64,000 nt of DNA from Acidiphilium multivorum AIU301 (lineage in GTDB: Bacteria > Pseudomonadota > Alphaproteobacteria > Acetobacterales > Acetobacteraceae): the NCBI RefSeq assembly GCF_000202835.1, contig NC_015187.1:1-64000 (forward strand), read 5' to 3'. A model generated the notes under the pieces. That model was given only the letters and a program-made list of their open reading frames with translations, had not been told where the DNA came from and did not search any database. Shown here in pieces: positions 41,697-50,157 of this stretch. Within the stretch, counting starts at the first letter, position 1; every line of letters starts with the position of its first letter. Both the position numbers and the translations under genes were made by a program.

Positions 41697-42953
41697 ATGC
41701 CGACCTTCGCGCTGATCGACGGCAACAGCTTCTATTGTTCGGCGGAGCAGGCTTTCGCGCCCGAGCTTCGCGCGAAGCCGCTTGTGGTGCTCAGCAACAA
41801 TGATGGTTGTGCCATCGCCCGCAGCCCAGAGGCCAAAGCCCTCGGCGTCAAAATGGGCGAGCCGTGGCATCTGTTCCGTAAGCGGCCGGGGAGCCAGGCG
41901 GTTGCCTGGCGATCCAGCAATTATGCCCTGTATGGGGATATGAGCCGGCGCGTCTATGACGTGCTCACGGAGCGGGTGCCCGCCGTGGAGCCATACTCGA
42001 TCGATGAGATGTTCCTTGATCTGACAGGCATCGCTGACCTCGATCGCTTTTGCCGCGATCTTCGGCGCGATGTGCGCCAGCTTGCCAAAATTCCAACCTG
42101 CATCGGCATTGGACCGACCAAGACCCTCGCCAAGCTGGCTAACCGCATCGCCAAGAACACCCCGGCCTTGGGCGGGGTGTGCGATTTGCAGTGCCCGGCC
42201 GATCGGGCAGCTTACTTCACGATGCTGCCCGTGGCGGATGTCTGGGGCATTGGTAATAGGGCTGCCGCGAAGCTGGCGGGTGCGGGGATCGAGACGATCG
42301 CGGATTTCGTCAGCCATGACCCCCAAGCCGTGCGCGACCTGCTGACCGTGACCGGCGCGCGCGTCCATGCCGAGTTGCGCGGTGTTTCATGCCTTCCTTT
42401 GTCCCTCATGGCGCCGACGCGACAGGGCATCGCCGTGACGCGAACCTTTGGCAGCCTTATTGAGACATGGCCTGGGCTTCGCGAGGCGTTGACGAGTTAC
42501 ACGGCCCGCGCGGCTGAAAAGCTGCGTGCCGAGGGGCTTGAGGCTGGGCAGATCGCCGTTTTCGCGCATACCAATCCCCATAACGGCGACCCTTGGTATT
42601 CCGCGCAGCGGGCGGCCGAGATTGAACCGACCGCTGACACTGGCGCACTGATCGGCGAGGCCGTGCGCTTGTTGCGCGCTGTCTGGCGGCCTGGTTTCCG
42701 CTACTTCAAGGCCGGCGTGATGCTGAATGATCTGACGCCGGCAGGCCAGCAACCAATGCTGTTTGCCACCCGAGACAAGGTGAAATCCGCTGCCGCGATG
42801 GCGGCTATGGATGCTGTCAATGCCAGGTTCGGCCGAGAGACGATGCGAATGGCATCGACAGGGACCGCCCGGCCGTGGCGGGCCAGGCAACAGCAGCTTT
42901 CGCCCCGCTATACGACGCGGGCCGACGAAATCCTGATCGGCCGCGCGTTTTGA
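41697..42953 (+). CDS. umuC: UmuC-type Y-family DNA polymerase V subunit
   Basis: 418 aa. ALIDGNSFYCSAEQAF carries the first catalytic Asp and YSIDEMFLDL the Asp-Glu pair. IGIGPTKTLAKLANRIAK (fingers/palm helix), VWGIGNRAAAKL (HhH thumb) and the C-terminal DUF4113-like tail SPRYTTRADEI complete the family. It performs error-prone translesion synthesis when bound by UmuD'. Plasmid-borne umuDC raises mutation and survival under DNA damage. Control is presumably by the LexA box upstream. Confidence 0.93.
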   Translation: MPTFALIDGNSFYCSAEQAFAPELRAKPLVVLSNNDGCAIARSPEAKALGVKMGEPWHLFRKRPGSQAVAWRSSNYALYGDMSRRVYDVLTERVPAVEPYSIDEMFLDLTGIADLDRFCRDLRRDVRQLAKIPTCIGIGPTKTLAKLANRIAKNTPALGGVCDLQCPADRAAYFTMLPVADVWGIGNRAAAKLAGAGIETIADFVSHDPQAVRDLLTVTGARVHAELRGVSCLPLSLMAPTRQGIAVTRTFGSLIETWPGLREALTSYTARAAEKLRAEGLEAGQIAVFAHTNPHNGDPWYSAQRAAEIEPTADTGALIGEAVRLLRAVWRPGFRYFKAGVMLNDLTPAGQQPMLFATRDKVKSAAAMAAMDAVNARFGRETMRMASTGTARPWRARQQQLSPRYTTRADEILIGRAF

Positions 42954-42970
42954 TCGTACGTTATCCGCTC

Positions 42971-45007
42971 CTATTCAGCCGCTTTGATGGCCTTGCCAGC
43001 AAACCGATTCTCGCCCACACGGACGGCCATCTCAGGCCGCCGGAAATAAATGGCCCGGCCGCAGCGCAGCGGCCGGCCGGATTTCGGGAAGATGATCTGC
43101 TCATCGTCCCGCATGTCGTGCATGATTTCCTCGGCGCGGATGAGTTGGCGTTTCAGCTCATGATAGGTTTTGGTCTGGCCGGTCGAGCGCGTGCCCGCTT
43201 CCAGGCCCTTTGCCGAGTTGCCGGTGTTCGAGCCTTCCGACCAGGCCAGCACGCCATATTCACCGATCGCCGCAGCCAGCTCCTCGGCGACGGCCTTAGT
43301 TTTGACGCCGGCGAAGCCATACCAGCTGACTGATTCAAACCACTTGGCCGGGCCGTCCTGGCCGAACAGCTCGCGAAGCTGGCCGATCGACTGATAGAAC
43401 GGAAACAGCGTAATCTTGTATTTCCGGGCACAGTCGCGGGCGGTTTCGAGGATTTTCATGGGGCCGAGGCGGGCGGCCTCATCGAGCAGGAACAACACGC
43501 GGCCTTCGATCGCGCCATCCGCTTCGTAAGCCGCGTTCAGCAGGGCGCCCGTGATGACGCGGGCGACGGCCGGTGTAGCATCGAGCGCCTTGAGCGGAAT
43601 GTTGATGAAAACCGTGGCCTTGCCGAGCGTCAGCTCAGCGCACCGGAACGTGTTGCCGGAGACGAGATCCGCATAAGCGGCGGTGGAAAGCCAAGCCGTG
43701 TCTTGGGTGGCGTTTTTGTAGATGCCGCTAAAGGTCTCATCCACAATGTCCTTCAAGCTCCCGGCCAGGTCACGGGCCAGACGGCTTTGCGAGTTCTTGT
43801 GAATATGGGCCAGGATGTTCCGCAGCTCTTTTTCAGGGGTGACGATGGCCGCGCGGACAGCGCGCAAGGTCTTTTCGTGCGGTTCCAGGCGTTCATCCCA
43901 GAGCATGTGCGCGAGCAGCGCCGTCACCAGCTCCTTGCCGCTGTTCTTGAAGAAGGAGGCGTTCTCATCGCCGCCTTGCTTGGTATCGCCGCAAACCCAC
44001 TCAACCACGGCCTGCACGTCGATTTCCGCGAGCAGGGAGGATACATCGATCCAGTCCAGCACGTTAAACCCGACTTCGCGGGCCGTGCGGGGATCAAGCA
44101 TATAGACCTTGTGGCCCATGGCCTCGCGCGCCTGGCGCAGCATCGGCCCCAGCTCCACCGAGGGGTCAAGGACAATGGCCGAGCCTGTCCATGTCAGCAG
44201 TGTGGAAATGGCCGTTGTCGTCTTATAGCCGCCCGATCCGGCGAACATCATGCAATGTGTTGAGCCAATCTCGCATGGATCGATAAGCAGAGGTGCCTTG
44301 CCCCCCTGCCCCCAGCTTGCACGATCCTTCGGCCGGAACGGCATGCTGGCAACGCTATCGCGGTGAACCTCGTAAGCCTCGCCCACGACAAGCCCGCCAT
44401 ATTCCGGGGTAGGCCCCGGAAACCGGGCGCGGGCCTCCTCCATCGTCATCCAGCGGGCATGCCCGTGGTTGTCGGTTGGGGCACGGATCGGCGCATCGCG
44501 GATGGCCTCGATGCCGGGGGGCTTGTCGAGGCTGTAGTCCTTGCCCTTGGCGAAGCTGCCGTTCTCCAGGGGGCGGGTGGTGAGCATGATGTGGGCGTGA
44601 GGTTGCGTCTCGCCGTCCTGTGCCTTGGGGGCGTGGATGGCGATATCGGCGACGAGGCCCTTGCTGGCGAACTCGGCGCGGGCGAACTCGCGGACCAGAC
44701 CGGCCTGTTCGGCGGTGTTCAGTTCGCGCGGGAGGGCGACCAGGACTTCCTTGGCGGTGCGGGCATCCTTGCGCTTCTCGGCGGCATCGGCGGCATTCCA
44801 CAGGCGTTCGCGATCGTGGACCCATTCGGGCGCGTTCTCTGGTGCGACGATCTCGGAGAGTTCGACGTCGCCCTTGTGGGTGTAGGCATGATCCAGTTCC
44901 TGGCGCTGGTCGTGCAGGCTGGTGCGATGCCGATAGGCGGCAGCGGCGACGCAGGATCGACCCTGACCCCGGCTGATATTCTTGATCTCGCAACGATAGA
45001 TTGCCAC
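42971..45007 (-). CDS. Chimera: MOBQ relaxase N-terminus fused to VirD4-type coupling protein body
   Basis: 678 aa. Residues 1-about 156 are a MobA/MobL relaxase: MAIYRCEIKNISRGQGRS, AAAAYRHRTS (Tyr25, nicking residue) and QPHAHIML (His137, His139). From about 160 the sequence is a type IV coupling protein: HARWMTMEEARARFPGP, Walker A-like AGSGGYKTTT (256-265), VLFLLDEAARLGPMKIL (Walker B) and FPFYQSIGQLRELFG. The N-terminal membrane anchor of the coupling protein is missing and encoded at 53908-54216. The missing relaxase C-terminus is at 49545-50119. Neither half is likely to do its normal job. The frame is continuous, so a fusion protein could be made. Confidence 0.85.
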   Translation of the reverse strand: MAIYRCEIKNISRGQGRSCVAAAAYRHRTSLHDQRQELDHAYTHKGDVELSEIVAPENAPEWVHDRERLWNAADAAEKRKDARTAKEVLVALPRELNTAEQAGLVREFARAEFASKGLVADIAIHAPKAQDGETQPHAHIMLTTRPLENGSFAKGKDYSLDKPPGIEAIRDAPIRAPTDNHGHARWMTMEEARARFPGPTPEYGGLVVGEAYEVHRDSVASMPFRPKDRASWGQGGKAPLLIDPCEIGSTHCMMFAGSGGYKTTTAISTLLTWTGSAIVLDPSVELGPMLRQAREAMGHKVYMLDPRTAREVGFNVLDWIDVSSLLAEIDVQAVVEWVCGDTKQGGDENASFFKNSGKELVTALLAHMLWDERLEPHEKTLRAVRAAIVTPEKELRNILAHIHKNSQSRLARDLAGSLKDIVDETFSGIYKNATQDTAWLSTAAYADLVSGNTFRCAELTLGKATVFINIPLKALDATPAVARVITGALLNAAYEADGAIEGRVLFLLDEAARLGPMKILETARDCARKYKITLFPFYQSIGQLRELFGQDGPAKWFESVSWYGFAGVKTKAVAEELAAAIGEYGVLAWSEGSNTGNSAKGLEAGTRSTGQTKTYHELKRQLIRAEEIMHDMRDDEQIIFPKSGRPLRCGRAIYFRRPEMAVRVGENRFAGKAIKAAE

Positions 45008-45200
45008 AGAACGATCTCGACGAATGAGGAAATCAGGTTAGGCTATTTTGGCGTCATGAACAACCACGAAAGGATTGAGTGCGCGGTTACGTGTTGCTGC
45101 GCAACACACGCGGCAGTCCTGGGGGCGTTGCCCCCGCCCTGCGGGCGTCCCCCACCAATGGGCTTGCGCGCCCCTTGGAACCCCGACTAGTTTTTGTGTC
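45008..45200. promoter_or_regulatory. Candidate oriT between mobA and mobC
   Basis: Stem-loops GTGTTGC-TGC-GCAACAC (45091-45107), GGGGGC-GTT-GCCCCC (45121-45135) and GCCC-TGC-GGGC (45136-45146) lie in this divergent gap. On the minus strand, 45161-45179 reads TCCAAGGGGCGCGCAAGCC, which resembles the CCAAGGGCGCAA core I recall for Ti-type/MOBQ origins of transfer. The place between a MOBQ relaxase and a MobC-like gene is the normal one. Confidence 0.55.
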
Positions 45201-45530
45201 ATGGCAAAGCGGACGGACGACGAAATCCTTGCTGATCTCACTGCGAAGCAGCGTGAGATCGAGATGCGGATCAACGCGGTGAAGGCGCGTTCGAAAGAAC
45301 GCGCCCGCAAGGAGGAGACCCGCCGCAAGGTGCTGGTTGGCGCGGTCATCCTTGCGGAAGCGGAGCGGTCTGAGGCCGCGAAGCAGCGGCTCCAAGCCCT
45401 GCTCGACAAGCATCTTGTCCGTCCTGTCGACCGCGAGGTGTTCGGACTGCCGCCTCGACCAGACCGTCCCGGCCAGGTGGGCGTATCCGGCGACGGAACC
45501 TTAAGCCCGGATGGTGACGACAGCCCATGA
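45201..45530 (+). CDS. MobC/TraD-like relaxosome accessory protein
   Basis: 109 aa from ATG 45201. Helical, strongly charged N-terminus (DDEILADLTAKQREIEMRIN, then ARSKERARKEETRRKVLVGA), matching the short TraD/MobC-type proteins encoded divergently from MOBQ relaxases. The Pro-rich C-terminus is variable in the group. It would help the relaxase melt or recognise oriT. It now faces only the N-terminal half of the relaxase gene. Confidence 0.65.
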   Translation: MAKRTDDEILADLTAKQREIEMRINAVKARSKERARKEETRRKVLVGAVILAEAERSEAAKQRLQALLDKHLVRPVDREVFGLPPRPDRPGQVGVSGDGTLSPDGDDSP

Positions 45531-45556
45531 TCGGCAGAGCTTTCTTTCCGGAGTAG

Positions 45557-45627
45557 CCATGACTAGTCACGCCAAGCCATGATTAGTCATGGGATATCAG
45601 AGCGATATGTGCCATGATTAGTCATGG
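45557..45627. promoter_or_regulatory. Three palindromic operators CCATGAyTAGTCAtGG
   Basis: CCATGACTAGTCACG at 45557-45571 and two identical CCATGATTAGTCATGG at 45577-45592 and 45612-45627. The third overlaps the ATG (45624) of the coiled-coil DNA-binding-type gene. Spacings are 20 and 35 bases. This arrangement fits autoregulation of a plasmid regulator, as with KfrA-type proteins. Confidence 0.6.
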
Positions 45628-46163
45628 CGAAGAACAGCAGAGACGGGAATCGAGAGCGCGCCGCCCGGCGCCGGGCGGCGCTAGCAGAGCGCGGGATCAA
45701 GCAAGTCCTGCTTATGGCTCCGGAGCAGGCCCACCCGTTGCTGAAACAAGCGGCTAGCCTGATGATCCGCGACGATGACCCTCTAGAGCCACGGGCGGCG
45801 CTGCGTCGGGCTGGCGGGGCGAATGAGCCCGCGCCGGATGAGGTGTCACCCGATCTTGCTGTTGAACTGGAAGCCGCCAAAGCCCGGATCGTGGAAGTTG
45901 AGCGTCAGGCGGAGGCACGGCTGGCGATTGTGATTGAGGCATCGGAGCGACGGCGGCGAGCCTTGGAGGTTGAGCAGGAGAGAGTCCGGGCTAGCGCCGA
46001 GGAGGCTCAGAAGGCTGCCAAGTCTGCCCAGGAAGCTGAGGAACGGGTGACGGCGGCGCAGCGGCGTGCGGAGAAGGCGGAGGCGGCCATCAGGCAGGCC
46101 AAGGCCCTGCCGGGTATCAAAGGCCGTCTGGTGCGGTTTCTGGCTGGCGACGTTCTGAAATAG
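45624..46163 (+). CDS. KfrA-like coiled-coil regulator (putative)
   Basis: 179 aa. The basic N-terminus (RERAARRRAALAERGIKQVL) with following helices could be a ribbon-helix-helix DNA-binding domain. Residues about 75-160 are an uninterrupted Ala/Glu/Arg-rich coiled coil, and a short hydrophobic basic tail ends the protein. The layout resembles KfrA-type plasmid stability proteins, which bind their own operator and form filaments. The triple palindrome overlapping its start supports autoregulation. Confidence 0.55.
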   Translation: MAKNSRDGNRERAARRRAALAERGIKQVLLMAPEQAHPLLKQAASLMIRDDDPLEPRAALRRAGGANEPAPDEVSPDLAVELEAAKARIVEVERQAEARLAIVIEASERRRRALEVEQERVRASAEEAQKAAKSAQEAEERVTAAQRRAEKAEAAIRQAKALPGIKGRLVRFLAGDVLK

Positions 46164-47280
46164 CAGGAGGCCGCTGCACCGGACTTCTGCACCTGAAATT
46201 CCTACTTCCGGCCTATGGGGCGGGTGTGGTGCGAAATTCGTAAATTACGCACCGACTGGACTTTACTGACGATTAAAGTGACCTATCAGAACAAAGCAAG
46301 CCCATTGATTGATAAACCGAATGTGAGGTGACTCGGGAGGATTTGGCTGATTCAACGTCCGCTTTGATAACAACCTCGGGCAAATTGATGCAAATTGATG
46401 TCGGAGTTATTTCGCGTCTGAGTTCCGCGGCAAGATACATGCGCCCCGAGGGTGCTGAACAGCTCGCCTGGCCGAAGGCGGCGCTATTGATTTTTCTCGT
46501 CTCGATTGCGGCCTGGGCTGCCATTCTGGCGTTGTTCATCTGGCTTTGAATTGCCGGCGCACACGGCACGAGGAAGCTGAGCTAGTCGACCGTCATTCGT
46601 GCCACATCGAACAATCTCTCGGCTCGACGCTCCGGTCCTACAAAAGCATGTATTACAACCAGCCTGATGAATTCAGAGCGCGGTCCGAATCATCGGCACT
46701 GGGATTCTACCTGTTCCTCGCTACAGGGCACGGTAATGGCCGTGAAGATAGAGGGCTATGTCCATGACCACGATGGCGCTAATCATCACAACAGCAAAAG
46801 ACGCGATCGGACGATCATAGAAAATGACGCTTTTCGAGCTGATGCAATCCACAGCACGAATAAGGCGTTGCCGCAGCGGCACCATCCCAAGGGTCCTTTC
46901 TTGTCGAAAATATTACACTTTTTTTATTTTCGATCTTATTGATGTCAAGACCCGCGGAACAGCGGAAATTCCGCATGGCTGATTTTCACGATCTTCTGGC
47001 TGCGCAACCTTAATCAGCCAGGATCCACGACTCGGCGATCTCCAATTCTACTCTCAGGCAGAACGAGTCCGAATAGACGGAACGCCTGCTCCAGAATCCG
47101 TATTATGGAAACGCCCCGGAAGTCGCCGGGAAGTCGTCACATAGTCGCCGCCCGGCACGGCGCCCGAGCCCAGAGTAACCCCGCCACAGAGACTGTCAAA
47201 GCACCCCGCCACAGGCGCGCCAGGGCACCGCGAATACTTGCCTCAGCACCTTCGCCAGCCGCGTGATCGCCGACCCATGA
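46164..47280. other. Gene-poor stretch with at most one small ORF
   Basis: About 1.1 kb with lower coding bias than its surroundings. Apart from the small membrane-protein frame at 46328-46549, no open frame has a good start or recognisable product. 46900-46940 is AT-rich (a T-run near 46920-46930); 47150-47270 is C-rich with repeated CCCCGCCACAG. It may be decayed sequence within the integrated small plasmid. Confidence 0.45.
46328..46549 (+). CDS. Hypothetical small membrane protein
   Basis: 73 aa from a GTG. The C-terminal 25 residues form a strong membrane helix (ALLIFLVSIAAWAAILALFI) after a soluble N-terminal half. No family recognised and no partner gene nearby. The GTG has only a weak ribosome-binding site, so coding status is uncertain. 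Confidence 0.35.
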   Translation: MTREDLADSTSALITTSGKLMQIDVGVISRLSSAARYMRPEGAEQLAWPKAALLIFLVSIAAWAAILALFIWL

Positions 47281-47724
47281 TCACCCCTCACCGGGCCAGA
47301 ATTCAGCGTCCATAACCTGTTCAAAGGACCAGGGGCAGGCGGATGGAAATGTGATCAGATCGAGGTTTGTCTCACGAGCCGCCGCTAGAATGGCTCCTCC
47401 ATAGGCACTTTCCATGGCCTCCGGCAGTTTTGCCTTGAGGCTAGGGTTGTCCGCTAGGTGATCCACAACCTCCCGACGCTGTTCAGCAATGGTCAGCCGC
47501 CAACTGGTCGAACGACCGCCCGGCTGAAATTGCCATTTCAGCAGATGCATCAGCAAAACTTTCAGGCGGCTGACCAGTTCACGCTTCTCCGTCTTGCCCA
47601 TGGTTTCGATCTCCTCGGCGACATGTTGGATATCCGCCTCGGACAGACGGCCCGCCCGCAAAAGTGCCGCCTGTTCATTCGCCCAGGCGTAGAAGTCGCG
47701 GTCATAAAGGGTAGAATTGCTCAT
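47281..47724 (-). CDS. DUF29-family protein
   Basis: 147 aa. LYDRDFYAWANEQAALLRAG, VAEEIETMGKTEKRELVSRL, LLKWQFQPGGRSTSWRLTI and the C-terminal CPWSFEQVMDAEFWP are the standard DUF29 blocks. The family has no established function; it is frequent in cyanobacteria and Acetobacteraceae plasmids. It overlaps the replication gene by 4 bases (47721-47724). Confidence 0.85.
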   Translation of the reverse strand: MSNSTLYDRDFYAWANEQAALLRAGRLSEADIQHVAEEIETMGKTEKRELVSRLKVLLMHLLKWQFQPGGRSTSWRLTIAEQRREVVDHLADNPSLKAKLPEAMESAYGGAILAAARETNLDLITFPSACPWSFEQVMDAEFWPGEG

Positions 47725-48302
47725 TTGGCATTCTCCACACGGAAGGCGTGAGGCTGCCGGGTGGGTAGATCCGGCTCTAGTCCATCGAGACTAGGTTGGG
47801 ATGGAGGGGGTTCACCATCCCCTATCGGCATCTGTCTTTCGCCGGGAAATAACGTGGGAATGCGGCGTAGATCGGCATAATCAAGCGAGGTCGTATCCTG
47901 GTCTTCCAAGTCGGCCACGACTGTTGCCGAGAATGTCGAAAGGCGCAGCTGATCGCGGGGCTGTCCCCAAGCCACTCTGTCGTTGACTACGTAAGCTGCT
48001 TCCTTGCCGCTGCCGATCCGAACGATCTGAATCCACCGTTCTTCAACAAGATCGGCAACAGCACGGCGGACGGTGCGCTCGTGGGTGCCCATGATTTTTG
48101 CCAGTGTTTTTTGGCCGATTACTACAGCATTCTGGTGGCCCATCTGGGCCACCAGATGATGCAGTAGCATGGCTGCACGAGGCTTTCTGGCTATCAAATT
48201 CGCCCAAGCTTCATGCGCCTTGCGCTCGGTTTGTACCCACTGACCAGGTTTAAGCTTAACGGGGGTTCCGATGATGTCCGGGGGTGCGGTCAAACCAGTC
48301 AT
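47721..48302 (-). CDS. Replication initiator of a small plasmid (RepL/HTH type, putative)
   Basis: About 193 aa from ATG 48300-48302 (MTGLTAPPDIIGTPVKLKPG); the frame stays open to 48431, through the palindromic operator. KPRAAMLLHHLVAQMGHQNAVVI and QKTLAKIMGTHERTVRRAVADLVEERWIQIV form a winged-helix domain, followed by YVVNDRVAWGQPRDQLRLSTFSATVV. This is the pattern of small RepL/replication-maintenance proteins found in Acetobacteraceae plasmids. Two strong palindromes lie upstream. It supports the idea that 44.5-50.1 kb is a former independent replicon. Confidence 0.65.
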   Translation of the reverse strand: MTGLTAPPDIIGTPVKLKPGQWVQTERKAHEAWANLIARKPRAAMLLHHLVAQMGHQNAVVIGQKTLAKIMGTHERTVRRAVADLVEERWIQIVRIGSGKEAAYVVNDRVAWGQPRDQLRLSTFSATVVADLEDQDTTSLDYADLRRIPTLFPGERQMPIGDGEPPPSQPSLDGLEPDLPTRQPHAFRVENAK

Positions 48303-48381
48303 GTTTATGTACTTTTCTGTCCAAAATCGTGACTCCAAATTTGTCCGATTAAAAGACTGCCTTGTCAAGTTTTTGGACAGA

Positions 48382-48431
48382 CCCCGGACACAGCTTGTGT
48401 CCGGGGGTGCGGACACAAGCTGTGTCCGCAC
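48382..48431. promoter_or_regulatory. Two adjacent 25-bp palindromes upstream of rep
   Basis: The first is 48382-48406 with arms CCCCGGACACA and TGTGTCCGGGG around GCT. The second is 48407-48431 with arms GTGCGGACACA and TGTGTCCGCAC around AGC. The shared core is CGGACACA-N3-TGTGTCCG. They abut exactly and lie 80-130 bases before the rep start. TTTTTGGACAG and TTGTCCG nearby look like half-sites. Likely initiator-binding sites or operator. Confidence 0.6.
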
Positions 48432-48979
48432 CCCCCCATATAACCAACTGATTTAATTGGAAATTTTTTCGGCCCCTCTTTATGATCTTAGGACTGGGGC
48501 TCCCCCTCATTTTTGTCGTCCCGGTAGTCCACAGGGAACGAGGGCCGCAAGCCGCCCGAAGGGAGGCGAAGCGAGCGGCCCGAACTTCCCTGTGGGCCCA
48601 CCGGGGCGACGGGCAGTACGCGTGCGCGAGCGCGCGAGGCTGCGAAGCCGGGAAGGAGGTGCGGGAAAACCAGATGCGGCAAATCGCGATGCGATTTGAT
48701 CATAAGCGGCGGCCCTGACGGGCCGCGCTGGCGGAAAGTGGGGGCTAGCGCGGGCGCGTTGCGCCCTACGGGTCTCCCGCGCTGCGCTCGACCCGCGCCA
48801 GGCGGTCAGGGGCAGCGGCACGGGAAGCAAAAGCGGCATTGGGGACGAAGCGGCGAGGATGCTCGCCAAACCCCGTCAGACGGGCGTACACGGGTTTTAG
48901 GGGTTTTCCGCTTCTTGGGGTGTCCGAGCCGCAAAGGCCGCTCTACGGCCTCCTGACGGGCTGGAATGGGCATTCTGGA
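48432..48979. other. Non-coding stretch with hairpins
   Basis: About 550 bases without a convincing gene; open frames here have low-complexity Arg/Ala-rich products typical of GC-rich non-coding DNA. Visible hairpins: AAATCGC-GAT-GCGATTT (48681-48697) and GCGGCCC-TGAC-GGGCCGC (48709-48726). Together with the rep palindromes it may contain the vegetative origin. Confidence 0.4.
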
Positions 48980-49543
48980 TTAATAGCCGCGTGGGATGAC
49001 CAGCTTGATATGCCCCTTCGTGGTGTACCAACCGCCGTGCTGGTCACTGCTGGCCTCGAAGCACAGATGACCGCCGCAGGTGTTCCACTCCACCCGAGCG
49101 CCTTTGGCCTTGAGTGCCTTGAGATTGGCCTGCGCGGTCTGGATCTCGGCGTGCAGGGCGATGACCCTGGTGTGGAGGCGGTGGAATTCGTGCCGTTCCC
49201 ACCAGATCGAGGCGATGCTGCCGCTCACCACCAGCAGGACGGCCAGCGCCAGGACGGCGACTGAGCGCAGACTGAGCCAGCGGGTTGCGGTGCGGACCTC
49301 GGCAACCTGCTGGACAACGCCGGCCGCTGCCTGAGCGGTGTCCGAGGCAGCTTTCTTGATCTCTGTCACGGCATCGCTGGCGCCGTCCAGAGCGGTATTG
49401 ATGCTGGTCACGGCCTTGGTGGCGGCCTGATCGACGGAGCGGGTGAGGGCGTCGGGATTGGCTGCCTTCACGGCCTCGGTGCATCTGGCGACCTCGCCGG
49501 CGAGGGCATCCAGAGCGTCTACGATGGGGTTGCCGGTTGCCAT
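48980..49543 (-). CDS. Mobilization-associated membrane protein (MobB-like, putative)
   Basis: 187 aa. The N-terminal 80 residues are a soluble Ala/Asp/Thr-rich helix (repeated DQAATKAVTSINTAL-like heptads). A membrane helix follows (SVAVLALAVLLVVSGSIASI), then a second coiled coil and a C-terminal domain with two Cys (WNTCGGHLCFEA). It lies one base after the mobA 3' fragment in the same direction, as mob accessory genes do. Name by context only. Confidence 0.55.
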   Translation of the reverse strand: MATGNPIVDALDALAGEVARCTEAVKAANPDALTRSVDQAATKAVTSINTALDGASDAVTEIKKAASDTAQAAAGVVQQVAEVRTATRWLSLRSVAVLALAVLLVVSGSIASIWWERHEFHRLHTRVIALHAEIQTAQANLKALKAKGARVEWNTCGGHLCFEASSDQHGGWYTTKGHIKLVIPRGY

Positions 49544-49544
49544 G

Positions 49545-50119
49545 CTACATCTCGATCCCCCGGCTGCGTTCCCGGCCCCGGTCCGGTGTGCGTTGCTGCT
49601 GGCGTTGCTGGTTCTCGTGCTCGCGGGTTTTGAGGATTTTCTCGGCGGCTCGGATGTCCAGCATCTGGGTGGCGCGTTGCATGTCCGGGGTGGCGGTTGC
49701 GGCGATCAGGGCGGAGGGCAGGGGCAAAGCCTGTCTGAGCACGCTGGCGAGGCCGGGGAGGCGTTCGCGCATGGTCTGCATGAGGTTTGCGCCGGCCTGG
49801 CGGACCTGTTCCCAGGAGCGGCTCATGGTGCGGAGCAGGCTGCGATCCTGCCTGACCTGCATGGCGTCCCGGAGGGCGTGAGCCCGCGCGCCGCGTCCCT
49901 GGCGTGCCATCTGCATGGCGACGGGGCCGATCTTGGGTTCCGGGGCGCGGTCCAGTTCCATGGCTCTGGCGGCTGCCCTGATGCGGTCGGGTTCGGGCTG
50001 GGCGGGGTTCTCTGCGGCTGCGAGGGCGGCCTGGCGCTGATCGGCGAGGGAGCGGTGATCGACCCGTTCGAGGCTTCTGGCGCGCTCGAGGGCGCGATTG
50101 CAGTGGGTGGCCCACTGTT
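49545..50119 (-). pseudogene. MOBQ relaxase MobA, C-terminal fragment
   Basis: The frame runs from the Tn3 left end (stop codon inside the terminal repeat) as WATHCNRALERARSLERVDH, RSLADQRQAALAAAEN, and on to the basic end RGRERSRGIEM. WxxHxNRALERAGxxxRxDHRSL is the conserved region that follows the HUH motif in MobA/MobL proteins. An ATG at 49961 could give a 138-aa remnant. The N-terminal part is in the chimeric gene at 44525-45007. About ten to twenty residues between the two pieces are missing. Confidence 0.8.
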
Positions 50120-50157
50120 GGGGTCACCGCACGATCTGTTCAAAATCGTACGCTAAG
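50120..50157 (+). repeat. Tn3 left terminal inverted repeat (38 bp)
   Basis: Begins GGGGTCACCGCACGATCTGT and ends AAAATCGTACGCTAAG; identical to the reverse complement of the right end. The tnpA stop codon is inside it. Confidence 0.93.

Noticed and set aside
45557-45627. Short repeats considered as a CRISPR array
   Set aside because: Only three palindromic units of 15-16 bases with unequal short spacers; they are operators, not CRISPR repeats.
46164-47280. Search for RNA genes (tRNA, antisense RNA of a rep system)
   Set aside because: No cloverleaf or clear paired promoter/terminator could be identified by eye.
48439-48979. Several small frames on both strands in the gap before the mob membrane protein
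   Set aside because: Arg/Ala/Gly-rich low-complexity products, overlapping each other, without ribosome-binding sites.
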